Of a stretch of DNA of 64,000 bases, positions 40,829-49,150 are shown in pieces (position 1 is the first letter of the stretch; the number at the start of each line of letters is the position of its first letter). The stretch is from the NCBI GenBank assembly GCA_963797015.1, contig CAWCNV010000006.1, positions 62,001-126,000 on the forward strand. The letters are read 5' to 3'. The translations under genes and the position numbers were made by a program. This DNA comes from JBBPZA01 sp963797015. GTDB taxonomy: Bacteria > Actinomycetota > Thermoleophilia > Solirubrobacterales > Solirubrobacteraceae. The notes beneath the pieces were generated by a model. It did not search any database, was not told the origin of the DNA, and saw nothing but the letters and a program-made list of their open reading frames with translations.

Positions 40829-42089
40829 GCCGGTGACCGCGACGCATAGCTCAGCCGTCCAGGCTCAGCGCCCAACTGCCGAGCGCCTGCGCGTGCACGC
40901 GCTTATCGACGGCCTTGGATGCGGCGGCGCGGAGATGTGTCTCGCCGAGTTCGCGGCGATCGCGCCTGCTGTTGGAGTCGAGCTCTCCGTGGGGACGCTC
41001 GACGGCGCACGCGACGCCATGGCCGCCAGGCGGCTGCGGTCACTCGGCGTCGATGTCACCGAAGTCGCCGTGTCAGGGCTTCTGCGCGGCACGGACAGGC
41101 GGCGCGTGCGCCGGCACCTGGAAGCGGTCGCGCCCCAGCTCCTGCACACGCACCTGGGTGGCGCCGATTTCTTCGGCGGGCTGGCAGCACGGAGGCTCGG
41201 CCTGCCCGCGGTCGCCACCATCCACGAGGTGAGGGGCCCGCAGAAGCCGATTCCCGCCCTGCGCTCGGCCCTCATCGGATGGGTGCGCCGGAACTGCTTC
41301 GACCGCGTGATCGCCGTGTCAGAGGCCGCGCGGGCCGCCGCGCTGCAGCGAAAGGACGCTCCGCCGGACCGTACGGTGGTGGTGCCGAACGCCGTCGCCG
41401 ACGATCCGCGGCCCGGCTCCGGCCCGATCGTCAGAGCGGAGCTTGGATGGGCGCGGGAGGAGTTCGTCGTCGGGATGGTGTCCGCGCTGCGGCCCGAGAA
41501 GGGCCACGACGTCGCCATTCGAGCCGTCGGCATGCTTCGCGCGCGGTACCCGCGAGCACGACTTCTGATCGTTGGCGATGGAGCGGCCCGGGCCGAGATC
41601 GCGGCCCACGCCCGGTCGCTGGGGGACGGCGTCCGCCTCACGGGCTATCGCGACGACATCATGGAGGTCCTCGATGCGTGCGACGTTCTTCTGCAGCCTT
41701 CCTACGCGGACGCGTTCCCCACCGCGCTGCTCCAGGCCTTGGCCGCCTCGGTGCCGATCGTGGCGGCCGACGTCGGCGGCATTCCCGAGATCGTGTCCGA
41801 TGGGCGCACGGCGCTGCTCGTGCCCGCGCCCCCTAGCCCCGCTACCGTCGCCGATGCATTGGAGACGATCCTGGCCGACGATCAGAGGGGCTCCGGACTG
41901 GCGCGCGCGGGCCGCGCGCACTTCCGGTCGCACTACTCGCTGGAGACGTGGGCGGACCGGCTCAGGGCCATTTACGAGGAAGTCATCGTCAGCCACCGGA
42001 CGGGACCGCCGTCGCCCTTCGCCGGGCCTGCTGCCACGACGAGAGCTGCTCGACGACCACCCCGAGCCCGGCCGCGATGGAGGGAATAA
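40818..42089 (+). CDS. GT4 glycosyltransferase
   Basis: 423 residues of GT-B fold. It begins RVHALIDGLGCGGAEMCLAEFAA, the GGAE loop of GT4. The C-terminal part has VVGMVSALRPEKGHDVAIRAV, LLIVGDGAARAEI, VRLTGYRDDIMEVLDACDVLLQPSYADAFPTALLQALAASVPIVAADVGGIPEIV (the E-x7-E region is modified). It is cytosolic and adds a sugar to the repeat unit. GTG 40818 overlaps the polymerase end by 11 nt. The Arg/Pro-rich last 30 residues run over the convergent membrane gene by 101 nt, so the true function ends earlier. Confidence 0.9.
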   Translation: MDGEPVTATHSSAVQAQRPTAERLRVHALIDGLGCGGAEMCLAEFAAIAPAVGVELSVGTLDGARDAMAARRLRSLGVDVTEVAVSGLLRGTDRRRVRRHLEAVAPQLLHTHLGGADFFGGLAARRLGLPAVATIHEVRGPQKPIPALRSALIGWVRRNCFDRVIAVSEAARAAALQRKDAPPDRTVVVPNAVADDPRPGSGPIVRAELGWAREEFVVGMVSALRPEKGHDVAIRAVGMLRARYPRARLLIVGDGAARAEIAAHARSLGDGVRLTGYRDDIMEVLDACDVLLQPSYADAFPTALLQALAASVPIVAADVGGIPEIVSDGRTALLVPAPPSPATVADALETILADDQRGSGLARAGRAHFRSHYSLETWADRLRAIYEEVIVSHRTGPPSPFAGPAATTRAARRPPRARPRWRE

Positions 42090-43179
42090 AGACGAGCTCG
42101 AGCCGGCCGTTGGAGTGGTTCGCCGCGATCATGACCGTCACCAGGGCCCCGAGACCGGCTCCCCGGGCAAGGAGGAGGAAGGGGTCGTCGCGCTCTGAGC
42201 GGAGGTACAGCGTGACGAGCCCGGCGAGCACGATGACACCCATCACGAAGGCTAGGACGGGGACCGCCGTCTCCCGCGGGTACTCGAGGTCGTACTTGAA
42301 CACCGTGGCGATTCGATGCGGGTACTCGCCGAGCACGAAGCTCCAGCTCGAGTCGGGCGGGATCCGGTAGCCGTTGAAGGTGTAGGCGAGGTTCTCGCGG
42401 ACTGGGGCGGCGAACAGCAGCGGAGCCGGCAGCGAAGCGAGCACCCCGGTCGCGAGGATCGCCGCCGAACGGCGCGACCGCTCGCGCAGCGCGAGCCAGG
42501 CGGTGGCCGCGATGAGGACGATGGTCGCGTCGCGCGTGAAGGAGAGCACGAGCACGAGCGCGGCCCACGGCGCGAGCCAGGCGAGGCCGGCGAGCCGCGC
42601 CTGCCAGGCGGCGATCAGCGCGGCTATCAGGAGGCTCAGGGCGAGCAGGTCGGTGCTGGGGACCGGACCGACGTGGAAGACGGGCGGGAGCACGGTGCAG
42701 AAGACGCTCACCGCCGCGCTCGCCCCGGGTCCGAAGCGGCGTCGCAGGAGTAGGTAGAGGAGGGGGGCCAGCAGCGCCCAGCCGATGAGCGATGGGTCCT
42801 CGATGCTGCGCTCCCCGACCACGGGCTGGAGCGCCGCCGCAAGGATCGGGACGGTCCAGCGGCGTCGATAGAAGCGCGAGCTGTACGTCTGCCACGCCGG
42901 GTTGTCGATGCGCCGCAGGGCGGGCGCGAGGCCGCTCTCCCCGCGCTTGAGCTCGGCCGCGCCGTCACTCGCAAACACCTCGCGCAGGGCATCGGCCCGG
43001 CTCTCGCCCTGGAGCTCGCGCTTCTGCGCGAGGTAGAAGAGGCTGTCGGGCGCCCAGCGGACACCGGGGCCGGTGTAGGGCAGGACGAGGGCAATGCCGA
43101 AGGCGAGCAGCGCGATCACCACCAGCAGGTCGCGCCGCGCAGACCATTCGACCCGACGTGGGAGGGAAGGCATCGCCAC
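41989..43179 (-). CDS. multi-pass membrane protein, GT-C-like
   Basis: 396 residues with about nine to ten membrane helices (first at 19-38, DLLVVIALLAFGIALVLPYTG). The first outer loop contains WAPDSLFYLAQKRELQGESRADALREVF, and the D-containing loop after helix one is reminiscent of GT-C/ArnT-like or DUF2029-type mannosyltransferases, although no clear catalytic motif is present. The NGYRIPPDSSWSFVLGEYPHRI segment is an outer loop. The start is GTG 43179. It is probably part of surface-glycan assembly by context only. Confidence 0.7.
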   Translation of the reverse strand: MAMPSLPRRVEWSARRDLLVVIALLAFGIALVLPYTGPGVRWAPDSLFYLAQKRELQGESRADALREVFASDGAAELKRGESGLAPALRRIDNPAWQTYSSRFYRRRWTVPILAAALQPVVGERSIEDPSLIGWALLAPLLYLLLRRRFGPGASAAVSVFCTVLPPVFHVGPVPSTDLLALSLLIAALIAAWQARLAGLAWLAPWAALVLVLSFTRDATIVLIAATAWLALRERSRRSAAILATGVLASLPAPLLFAAPVRENLAYTFNGYRIPPDSSWSFVLGEYPHRIATVFKYDLEYPRETAVPVLAFVMGVIVLAGLVTLYLRSERDDPFLLLARGAGLGALVTVMIAANHSNGRLELVFIPSIAAGLGVVVEQLSSWQQARRRATAVPSGG

Positions 43180-43245
43180 TAAGAATCTCCGCGGCGCGCC
43201 TCCGCGTCAACGCCGTATCGACACGTGACCGCGGCGATCCGCGGC

Positions 43246-44433
43246 TCAGCGCCCGCGACGCCTTCGCGACGACCGCGCGTATAGCTCCACGTACAGCCGC
43301 TCCACCGAACTGACCGTGGCGTCCAGGCTCAACTCGCGGCGGCGGCGCTCGCGTGCCCGCCTTCCCAGCTTCGCGGCGTGCTCGCGCTCTCGCAGGAGCC
43401 GCGCCACCGCCGCCGCCAGCCCCTCGGGGTCCTGGGGCTCGACGAGCAGGCCGTGCACGCCGTCGTCGATGAGGTCGGGGATGCCGCCGACGCGGGTCGC
43501 CACGATCGGTCGGGCCGCCTCCATGTACTCCATCACCGACAGCGGGCTGCCTTCGGAGTCAGAGCAACACACCGCGACGTCGAACGACGCGACTATTGCC
43601 GCGGCGTCTGCCCGCAGGCCGAGGATGCTCACCGTCTCGCGGAGCGCGAGGTCATCGATCAGCGCCTCGAGCCGCTCGCGCTCCCCTCCGTCGCCGACGA
43701 TCAGCACTTTGAGACGGGGGAACTGCGGAGCGAGCAGCTGGGCGGATCTGATCAGTACGTCCAGCGCCTTGGGCGGTCGCAGGAAGCCGACCGTTCCGAC
43801 CACCGGATCGCCCGATCCGATGCCCAGCTCGCCCCGAACGTCGCGGCCGTCGTGCGGCGGCGGGTCGGGGATGCCGTTGGGCACCACGACCACGTCGACC
43901 GGTCGGATGCCCTCGAGCTCGATCATCCGGCGCCGGTCCTGCCGCGAGACCGCCACGAACGCGTCGGCGCCGCGCGCGATCACGTGGCGGTCGAGGAAGC
44001 GGCGCAGGAAGCGGCCACGTCCCTGGTTGGGCCAGCCGTGCTCGTGCGCGATCACGACCGGTACGCGCGCGAGCCGGCCAATCACGACCCCCCACAGGTT
44101 CGAGCCGAACTTGTGTGCGTGAATTACGTCGATGCGCCGTCGTCGCAGCAGCGATATCAGCGGGCGCCAGGCCCACACCCGCAGCCGCGAGCGGCGGTCG
44201 AGCCCGAGGAACCCGACTCCCGCGCGCTCGAGCTCGGACAGGGCGACGGCAGCGGGCCCGGCCATCCGGTCCTGGTCGGGCGACCGACTCGCGCACAGCG
44301 TCCGGTCGAAGCGCTCCGGGTCGAGCCCCGCGGCGATCTGCATCGCCAAGCGCTCGGCCCCGCCGTACGTCCCGAGCCGGTCGACGAGGGCGAGCACCCT
44401 CAGCTTGCCGTCGTCGTCGGTGGTGGCGGACAT
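43246..44433 (-). CDS. GT4 glycosyltransferase
   Basis: 395 residues. The N-terminal strand and GGAE loop are VLALVDRLGTYGGAERLAMQIAAGL. HAHKFGSNLWGVVIG and AHEHGWPNQGRGRFLRRFLDRHVI follow. The C-terminal domain has VVGTVGFLRPPKALDVLIRSAQLL, KVLIVGDGGERERLEALI and VAVCCSDSEGSPLSVMEYMEAARPIVATRVGGIPDLI, the EGSPLSVMEYM replacing the usual EGFGLVxLEAM. The ATG at 44433 is chosen because the upstream frame runs into the divergent epimerase gene. It probably extends the polysaccharide repeat. Confidence 0.9.
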   Translation of the reverse strand: MSATTDDDGKLRVLALVDRLGTYGGAERLAMQIAAGLDPERFDRTLCASRSPDQDRMAGPAAVALSELERAGVGFLGLDRRSRLRVWAWRPLISLLRRRRIDVIHAHKFGSNLWGVVIGRLARVPVVIAHEHGWPNQGRGRFLRRFLDRHVIARGADAFVAVSRQDRRRMIELEGIRPVDVVVVPNGIPDPPPHDGRDVRGELGIGSGDPVVGTVGFLRPPKALDVLIRSAQLLAPQFPRLKVLIVGDGGERERLEALIDDLALRETVSILGLRADAAAIVASFDVAVCCSDSEGSPLSVMEYMEAARPIVATRVGGIPDLIDDGVHGLLVEPQDPEGLAAAVARLLREREHAAKLGRRARERRRRELSLDATVSSVERLYVELYARSSRRRRGR

Positions 44434-44440
44434 CGCCCTA

Positions 44441-44446
44441 TATCGT
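44441..44446 (+). promoter_or_regulatory. -10 box before the C5-epimerase gene
   Basis: TATCGT ends five bases before the ATG at 44452, which suggests a leaderless transcript. Confidence 0.45.
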
Positions 44447-44451
44447 GGCTG

Positions 44452-45417
44452 ATGGTGGCTTCGCGACACCGATCGTCGCGCGCTCGCGCCGGCTTCTTCT
44501 CCAGCGTGCGCCGCTTTGCCCTTCCGATCGGGCCGCGGATCGAGCCGGGAGCAGTGGGCGGGTACTTCATCGACCTGCGCAGCAAGGCGCAGGCCTCGGT
44601 GTGGCCGCCGCCGGGGCTTGCGCCTCCCGCCGAGCAGCTTCCCGTAGACGTGATCCAGTGGGCGCTGGGCAGCTACGAGCGCTACCTGGCCGGAGAGGGC
44701 GAACGCTGGCTCGCGGCCGCGATCGCCGCCGGCGCCCATCTGGTCGAGCGCCAGCAACGCGGGGGCAGGCGCGACGGCGGGTGGGTGCATCCGCGGCCAG
44801 CGCCCCACACCTTTAGCCTGCCACCCAACTGGCTCTCGGGGATGGCACAGGGAGAGGGCGCGAGCCTGCTGGTGCGACTCTACCTCGAGACCGGCGAGGA
44901 TCGCTTCGCTCACGCTGCGCGCCGGGCGCTGCATCCAATGTCGGTGCCCAGCGGCGAAGGCGGCGTGCAGGCGCTGCTCGGCGGCCGTCCCCTGCCCGAG
45001 GAGTACCCGACCCAGCCACCTTCTTTCGTCCTGAACGGTGCCATCTTCGGGCTCTGGGGCTACTACGACGTCGCGACCGGGCTGCGAGACGGCGACTGCG
45101 CCGGCGCCTTCGAGGCGGGCGTCGACACGCTCGCGGCGAACCTGCACCGTTGGGACACGGGCTACTGGTCGCGCTACGACCTAGCTCCGCACCCGATGGT
45201 CAACGTCGCCAGCTCCTTCTACCACCGTCTTCACATCGACCAGCTGACAGCGCTGGCGAGGATCGCGCCGCGGCCGCAGCTCGAGGAGGCACGGGCACGC
45301 TTCTGCTCTTATGCCCGGTCGAGGGTGTGTCGAGGCCGCGCCTTCGTGCGAAAGGCCATGTTCCGGCTTGTGGTGCCGCGCCGCAGGCCTGCGCGTGCGA
45401 GGCCTCACGTGCGCTAG
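44452..45417 (+). CDS. D-glucuronyl C5-epimerase-like protein
   Basis: 321 residues matching the C5-epim_C domain of heparan/heparosan glucuronyl epimerases. Visible landmarks are PPNWLSGMAQGEGASLLVRLYLETGED, RALHPMSVPSGEGGV, EEYPTQPPSFVLNGAIFGLWGYYDV, WDTGYWSRYDLAPHP and ASSFYHRLHIDQLTAL, the last with the conserved Tyr/His region. The family converts glucuronic to iduronic residues within the polymer. No signal peptide is obvious, so a cytosolic or membrane-side action on lipid-linked chains is possible. It is divergent from a glycosyltransferase and followed by a lyase-like lipoprotein. Confidence 0.85.
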   Translation: MVASRHRSSRARAGFFSSVRRFALPIGPRIEPGAVGGYFIDLRSKAQASVWPPPGLAPPAEQLPVDVIQWALGSYERYLAGEGERWLAAAIAAGAHLVERQQRGGRRDGGWVHPRPAPHTFSLPPNWLSGMAQGEGASLLVRLYLETGEDRFAHAARRALHPMSVPSGEGGVQALLGGRPLPEEYPTQPPSFVLNGAIFGLWGYYDVATGLRDGDCAGAFEAGVDTLAANLHRWDTGYWSRYDLAPHPMVNVASSFYHRLHIDQLTALARIAPRPQLEEARARFCSYARSRVCRGRAFVRKAMFRLVVPRRRPARARPHVR

Positions 45418-45432
45418 TGTCGAGCGATCGCG

Positions 45433-46443
45433 ATGGGCTGCCTTTCATCCGCGATGCGCAGGCTGAGACGCGGGGGGTTGGCGATGGCGTTGCTCGGCGC
45501 CACGGCGGTGGTCGCGAGCGGCTGCGTGGCGCGGGGCGAGGACTCGGCGGCGACGACAGGCTCGCGGTCCCCGGTCGCGCGCGAGGGTCATCGCGCAACG
45601 CCGAAGCGCAAACCCAAGCTCCTGCGGAGGGACAATCCGCGCAGGACTGCGACATCGAGGCCCAACGTCGAGAGCATCTGGGGCTGCGCCTTCGACTCCC
45701 GGTGCTTCAAGGGTTGTGCGAGCGCATCGCGCATCAAGACGTTGAAGGCGTCCGATCCGAAGTACGGCCGGTTCACCTACCGCCGACTGACCACCTTCGA
45801 CGGCGACGAGCTGGGAAGCCCCGGAACGACGCGCTGCGAGCTCGGACGCAACGAGTCACGTGGGGGCGAGGGCAACTTCAATGGGACCTTCAAGCTCTTT
45901 CGCGAGGGTGGCCGCTTCATTACCTCGTGGCTCCAGCGCGCCCCTCGCAACCTCGACATCCGCCGCTCCAACTGGCAGGTCCTCATGCAGATGAAGCCGA
46001 CACAGCCGCATGACGCGCTGTGCATGACCTACCTCGGATCGAGCTGCGGCAAGAGCTGTTGCTGGCCCGGCCTCGCGGTGAGCACGCAGGAGACCGGTTC
46101 CCCGGCATGGGAGGTGCTCGGCTTCCCGACGCGCCGGCATCCCGGCGGCTACCTGTGGACGCGCCCGGCCAAACCGGACGTCTGGACGTCCATCGTCTTC
46201 GACGTCAAGTTCTCCGCCGACCCGCGCGTGGGGTACATGCGTGTCAAGATCGGCCGCGTCTGGAGCCCCGTGATGCGCGGCCAGACACTGTTGACCTCTC
46301 GTAGGGCCACCTCGCTCTACAGGGCGGGCGAGGCGATTCCGGCCCATCTACGCATGGGCCTCTACCACGATGCCGCCTACCGCTGCCCGCGCCCAGTTGG
46401 GTGCTCGAGCGAGTTCGCCCGTGTCGCCGTCTACCGACGGTGA
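45433..46443 (+). CDS. heparin-lyase-like polysaccharide lyase lipoprotein
   Basis: 336 residues. The signal peptide ends in the lipobox VASGC (about 27-31), so the enzyme is membrane-anchored outside. The body (about 80-330) resembles the jelly-roll Polysacc_lyase family (PF14099, heparin lyase I-like): CELGRNESRGG, SWQVLMQ-like strand (NWQVLMQMK), PDVWTSIVFDVKFS, GYMRVKIGRVW and AHLRMGLYHDAAYR. Several cysteines suggest disulfides. It follows the C5-epimerase by 15 bases, consistent with trimming an uronic-acid polymer. The last 13 nt overlap the convergent glycosyltransferase. Confidence 0.8.
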   Translation: MGCLSSAMRRLRRGGLAMALLGATAVVASGCVARGEDSAATTGSRSPVAREGHRATPKRKPKLLRRDNPRRTATSRPNVESIWGCAFDSRCFKGCASASRIKTLKASDPKYGRFTYRRLTTFDGDELGSPGTTRCELGRNESRGGEGNFNGTFKLFREGGRFITSWLQRAPRNLDIRRSNWQVLMQMKPTQPHDALCMTYLGSSCGKSCCWPGLAVSTQETGSPAWEVLGFPTRRHPGGYLWTRPAKPDVWTSIVFDVKFSADPRVGYMRVKIGRVWSPVMRGQTLLTSRRATSLYRAGEAIPAHLRMGLYHDAAYRCPRPVGCSSEFARVAVYRR

Positions 46444-47601
46444 CCGCGGTCGGCCAGCGCGTCTGCGTAGACGTCTGCCCACATCCGGGCCACCGCATCG
46501 AGGCCGTAGCGCGACCGCGCGCGCGCCGCGAGCAGCTCGCGGTCATAGCCGGCGGGGGCGTCGACCATGCGCTCGAGCGCGGTGGTGAGCGCGTCCACGT
46601 CACCCGGCGCGACCATGACGACCGGTCTCGTCGTCGACGATCTCCGAGACTCCGCCCACCTCGGTGGCGACGACGGGCAGCCCCGATGCGAGCGCCTCGA
46701 TGAGCACGCAGGGCAGGTTCTCGCCGAAGCTGGGCAGCACCAGGAAGCTCGCCCCGCGCATCGCCTCCGCGACCTGCTGCCGGCCCTTGATGCCGTGGAA
46801 GCGCACGTCGCCGGCCAGCCCTAGGCGGCTGGCCAGCTCCTCGTAGCCGGCGCGCTCGGGCCCGTCGCCGACCACGTCCAGGGCGAGCTCGCGGTCGTCG
46901 TCGCGCACCCGGCGCAGCGCCTCCAGAAGCGGGCGAACTCCCTTGCGCTCGATCTGCGCCCCGACGAACAGCGCCCGCGGCGGGGCGCGCCGCGCGCGCG
47001 AGCCGTTCGGCGTGAACAGCTCCGTGTCGACCACGTTCGGCACGACGCGGAAGCGGTTGCGGACGCCGAAGGCGGCGAGGTGGCGCTCGAGGTCGGCGCT
47101 CACCGGGCAGACCAGGTCGGCGCGGCGCAGCGTGAACAGCGCGACGCGGCGCGCCAGCCCGCGCATCGCGCCGCGCGTGAACCCGGTGTGATGCTCGCTG
47201 ACGATCGTCGGCGCGTCGTAGCGGCGGCCCAGCGCGAGCGCGAGCAGCCCGGCCCAGAAGACGTGGGCGTGGATCAGGTCCGGCCTGAAGCGCCGCCTGG
47301 CCAGGACGCGGCCGACGGCCGGCAGGGCCGCGAGGCCGAACACGAGCGACAGCTTGGGACCGAGGACGCCGGGCAGCAGCAGGCGGATCGTGGGCAGACC
47401 GTCCTCCACCGATTCGGTCAGGCGGTAGAGGCCGCGCGCGCGGCCGGGCACGACCTGCGGGTGGAGTACCGCGACGTCGTGGTGGAGCTGCGCGGCGCGC
47501 GCCTGCTCGCGAACGAAGACGCCCGCGACCGGGTTCTCGGGACTCGGGTACCAGCCCGCGACGATGAGCACCTTCGGGCGCCGGCCGGCGTCGACCGTCA
47601 T
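46431..47601 (-). pseudogene. GT4 glycosyltransferase with single frameshift
   Basis: The main frame (ATG 47601, VLIVAGWYPSPENPVAGVFVREQARA; SEHHTGFTRG; ALFVGAQIERKGVRPLLEAL; SFLVLPSFGENLPCVLIEALASGLPVVATEVGGVSEIVDDETG) ends at TGA 46600. The last 61 residues continue in the next frame from about 46616 (MVAPGDVDALTTALERMVDA, then RYGLDAVARMWADVYAD). The full span is 1171 nt, one base more than a multiple of three, so one extra base near 46620 explains it. ATG 47601 overlaps the stop of the preceding glycosyltransferase (ATGA). The gene is either newly inactivated or a sequencing artefact. Confidence 0.85.
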
Positions 47602-48905
47602 CGGCGCCCGAGGCCGGTCCGGATCGCCCGCACGAGCTCCGCGGCGTGCTCGTCGCGGCGCCGCGCGCCCTCCATGTGCGCCCTGCCGCGGCGGCCGAGC
47701 CGGCGGGCACGCTCGGGATCGGCGAGCAGGCCCGCGACCGCCTGGGAGATCGCGTGCGCGTCACCTGGGGCCACGGATACCCCCGCGCCGAGCTCCTCGA
47801 TGCGAGTCGCCGCAGCGCCGCGGCCCGCGTAGACCGTCGGCTTGCCCGTGGCCATGTACTCCTCGAGCTTCGACGGCATCGCCGTCTGGCTCAGCGTGGG
47901 GCTGTCACGGATCTGCGCGAACAGCACGTCCGCGCGCCGGTACTCGTCGATGAGCTCGGCGCGGGTGAGGTAGCCGGGGAAGTGGACGTTCCCGAGCCCG
48001 GCCGCTCGCGCCTGCTCCTCCAGCGCGGCGCGGCACGGGCCGTCCCCGGCGAGCCTGACATCCACGCCGGGCAGCCGCCCCGCCATCTCGAGCGCCACCT
48101 CCAGGCCCTGCGCGTCTCCGAGCAGTCCTGCGTAGAGCACGACGGGCCGAGCCTTCGGGACCGATTCGCCGCAGGGCTCCAGCGCGCGCAGCAGCGGCGA
48201 GGAGACCGAGTTCGGGACCAGCACGAGTCGCCGCCGGTCCACCCCGCCGCGCTCGAGCCGCTCGGCGAGGCCGGCGGTCGCGGCCGTCACCAGGCCCGCG
48301 CTCCGCACCGTCGACCAGAGCACGCGGCTGAGCGCGTCCAGCCCCGCGCGCTGGGTCCTCGAGCCGTCGACCACCTCGCGCGCGAAGTCCCACGTCAGGT
48401 CGCGGACGTCGCAGACGAACAGCGCGCGCTTCGCCCGAGCGAGCACGAGCGCCGACGGCGCCAGCAGCATGCCGGGGACCGAGGTGAGCACGACCTCGGC
48501 CGGGTGGCGTGCCGCCGCGACCGCGAGCGCCGTCGCCATCGCCTGCTCGCCCAACGCCCGCCTGACCGGCGAGGATCGGTGGGGCTCGAAGTGGAACAGC
48601 CGCTCGACCGGGAGCCCGAGCGCTGCGTCGGCCTCGCCGACCGCGATCCCGCGGTAGGCGGCGCGGCTCGGGTAGCTGGGCTTGAGCGTCACGACCCGCG
48701 TCGGGTAGCTCCGCGACAGCGCGCTCACGAGCGCGCCGACGCGGTTGGCGCCCGCGAACGTCTCGGGCGGGAGGTACTGCGTCACGAACGTGCACCGTGG
48801 CGCGCTCGCGGAGTGGCCGCCGGCCGGCGGGTCGCCGTCGTCGGGGTCCTGGAGCGTCGCGCTCGGGGTCAGGCGGCGGGGGGTCGTCTGAGCGAGGCTC
48901 GCCAT
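47598..48905 (-). CDS. GT4 glycosyltransferase
   Basis: 435 residues. After a disordered leader (1-35), CTFVTQYLPPETFAGANRVGALVSAL opens a GT-B fold of the WcaI/WbuB-like type acting on undecaprenyl-linked sugars. VVLTSVPGMLLAP and FVCDVRDLTWDFA match the acceptor domain. VVLYAGLLGDAQGLEVALEMAGRL and SPTLSQTAMPSKLEEYMATGKPTVYAGRG cover the donor site. ATG 48905 is chosen; a longer frame to 48980 is Arg-rich. Its stop overlaps the next glycosyltransferase start. It is the first gene of a two-gene operon. Confidence 0.88.
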   Translation of the reverse strand: MASLAQTTPRRLTPSATLQDPDDGDPPAGGHSASAPRCTFVTQYLPPETFAGANRVGALVSALSRSYPTRVVTLKPSYPSRAAYRGIAVGEADAALGLPVERLFHFEPHRSSPVRRALGEQAMATALAVAAARHPAEVVLTSVPGMLLAPSALVLARAKRALFVCDVRDLTWDFAREVVDGSRTQRAGLDALSRVLWSTVRSAGLVTAATAGLAERLERGGVDRRRLVLVPNSVSSPLLRALEPCGESVPKARPVVLYAGLLGDAQGLEVALEMAGRLPGVDVRLAGDGPCRAALEEQARAAGLGNVHFPGYLTRAELIDEYRRADVLFAQIRDSPTLSQTAMPSKLEEYMATGKPTVYAGRGAAATRIEELGAGVSVAPGDAHAISQAVAGLLADPERARRLGRRGRAHMEGARRRDEHAAELVRAIRTGLGRR

Positions 48906-49150
48906 GATCGACCGTGAGCGCGGAGAAGCCGCATTTTCCGGACCGTACGGGCGACGCATTGTCCGGCGGTGGCAGGTCACGTTGGTTGCGCGTTTGCCGA
49001 CGCCGGGCGCCGGGCCGGCCCCCGGCGCGCGCCGGCTCGGCCGCTCGTCGGGGCGCGGGGCGGATGCTACGGTTGGCGCGTTCGCCCCATGTGCGACGAC
49101 CCTCCTCGAAGTAGCGGCGCGCGTTCCGCGCCGCCGCCCAGGTAGACGCG

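Noticed and set aside
43378..44451. Plus-strand open frame continuing upstream of the C5-epimerase
   Set aside because: It is antisense to a well-supported glycosyltransferase and shows no domain; ATG 44452 follows a promoter-like box.
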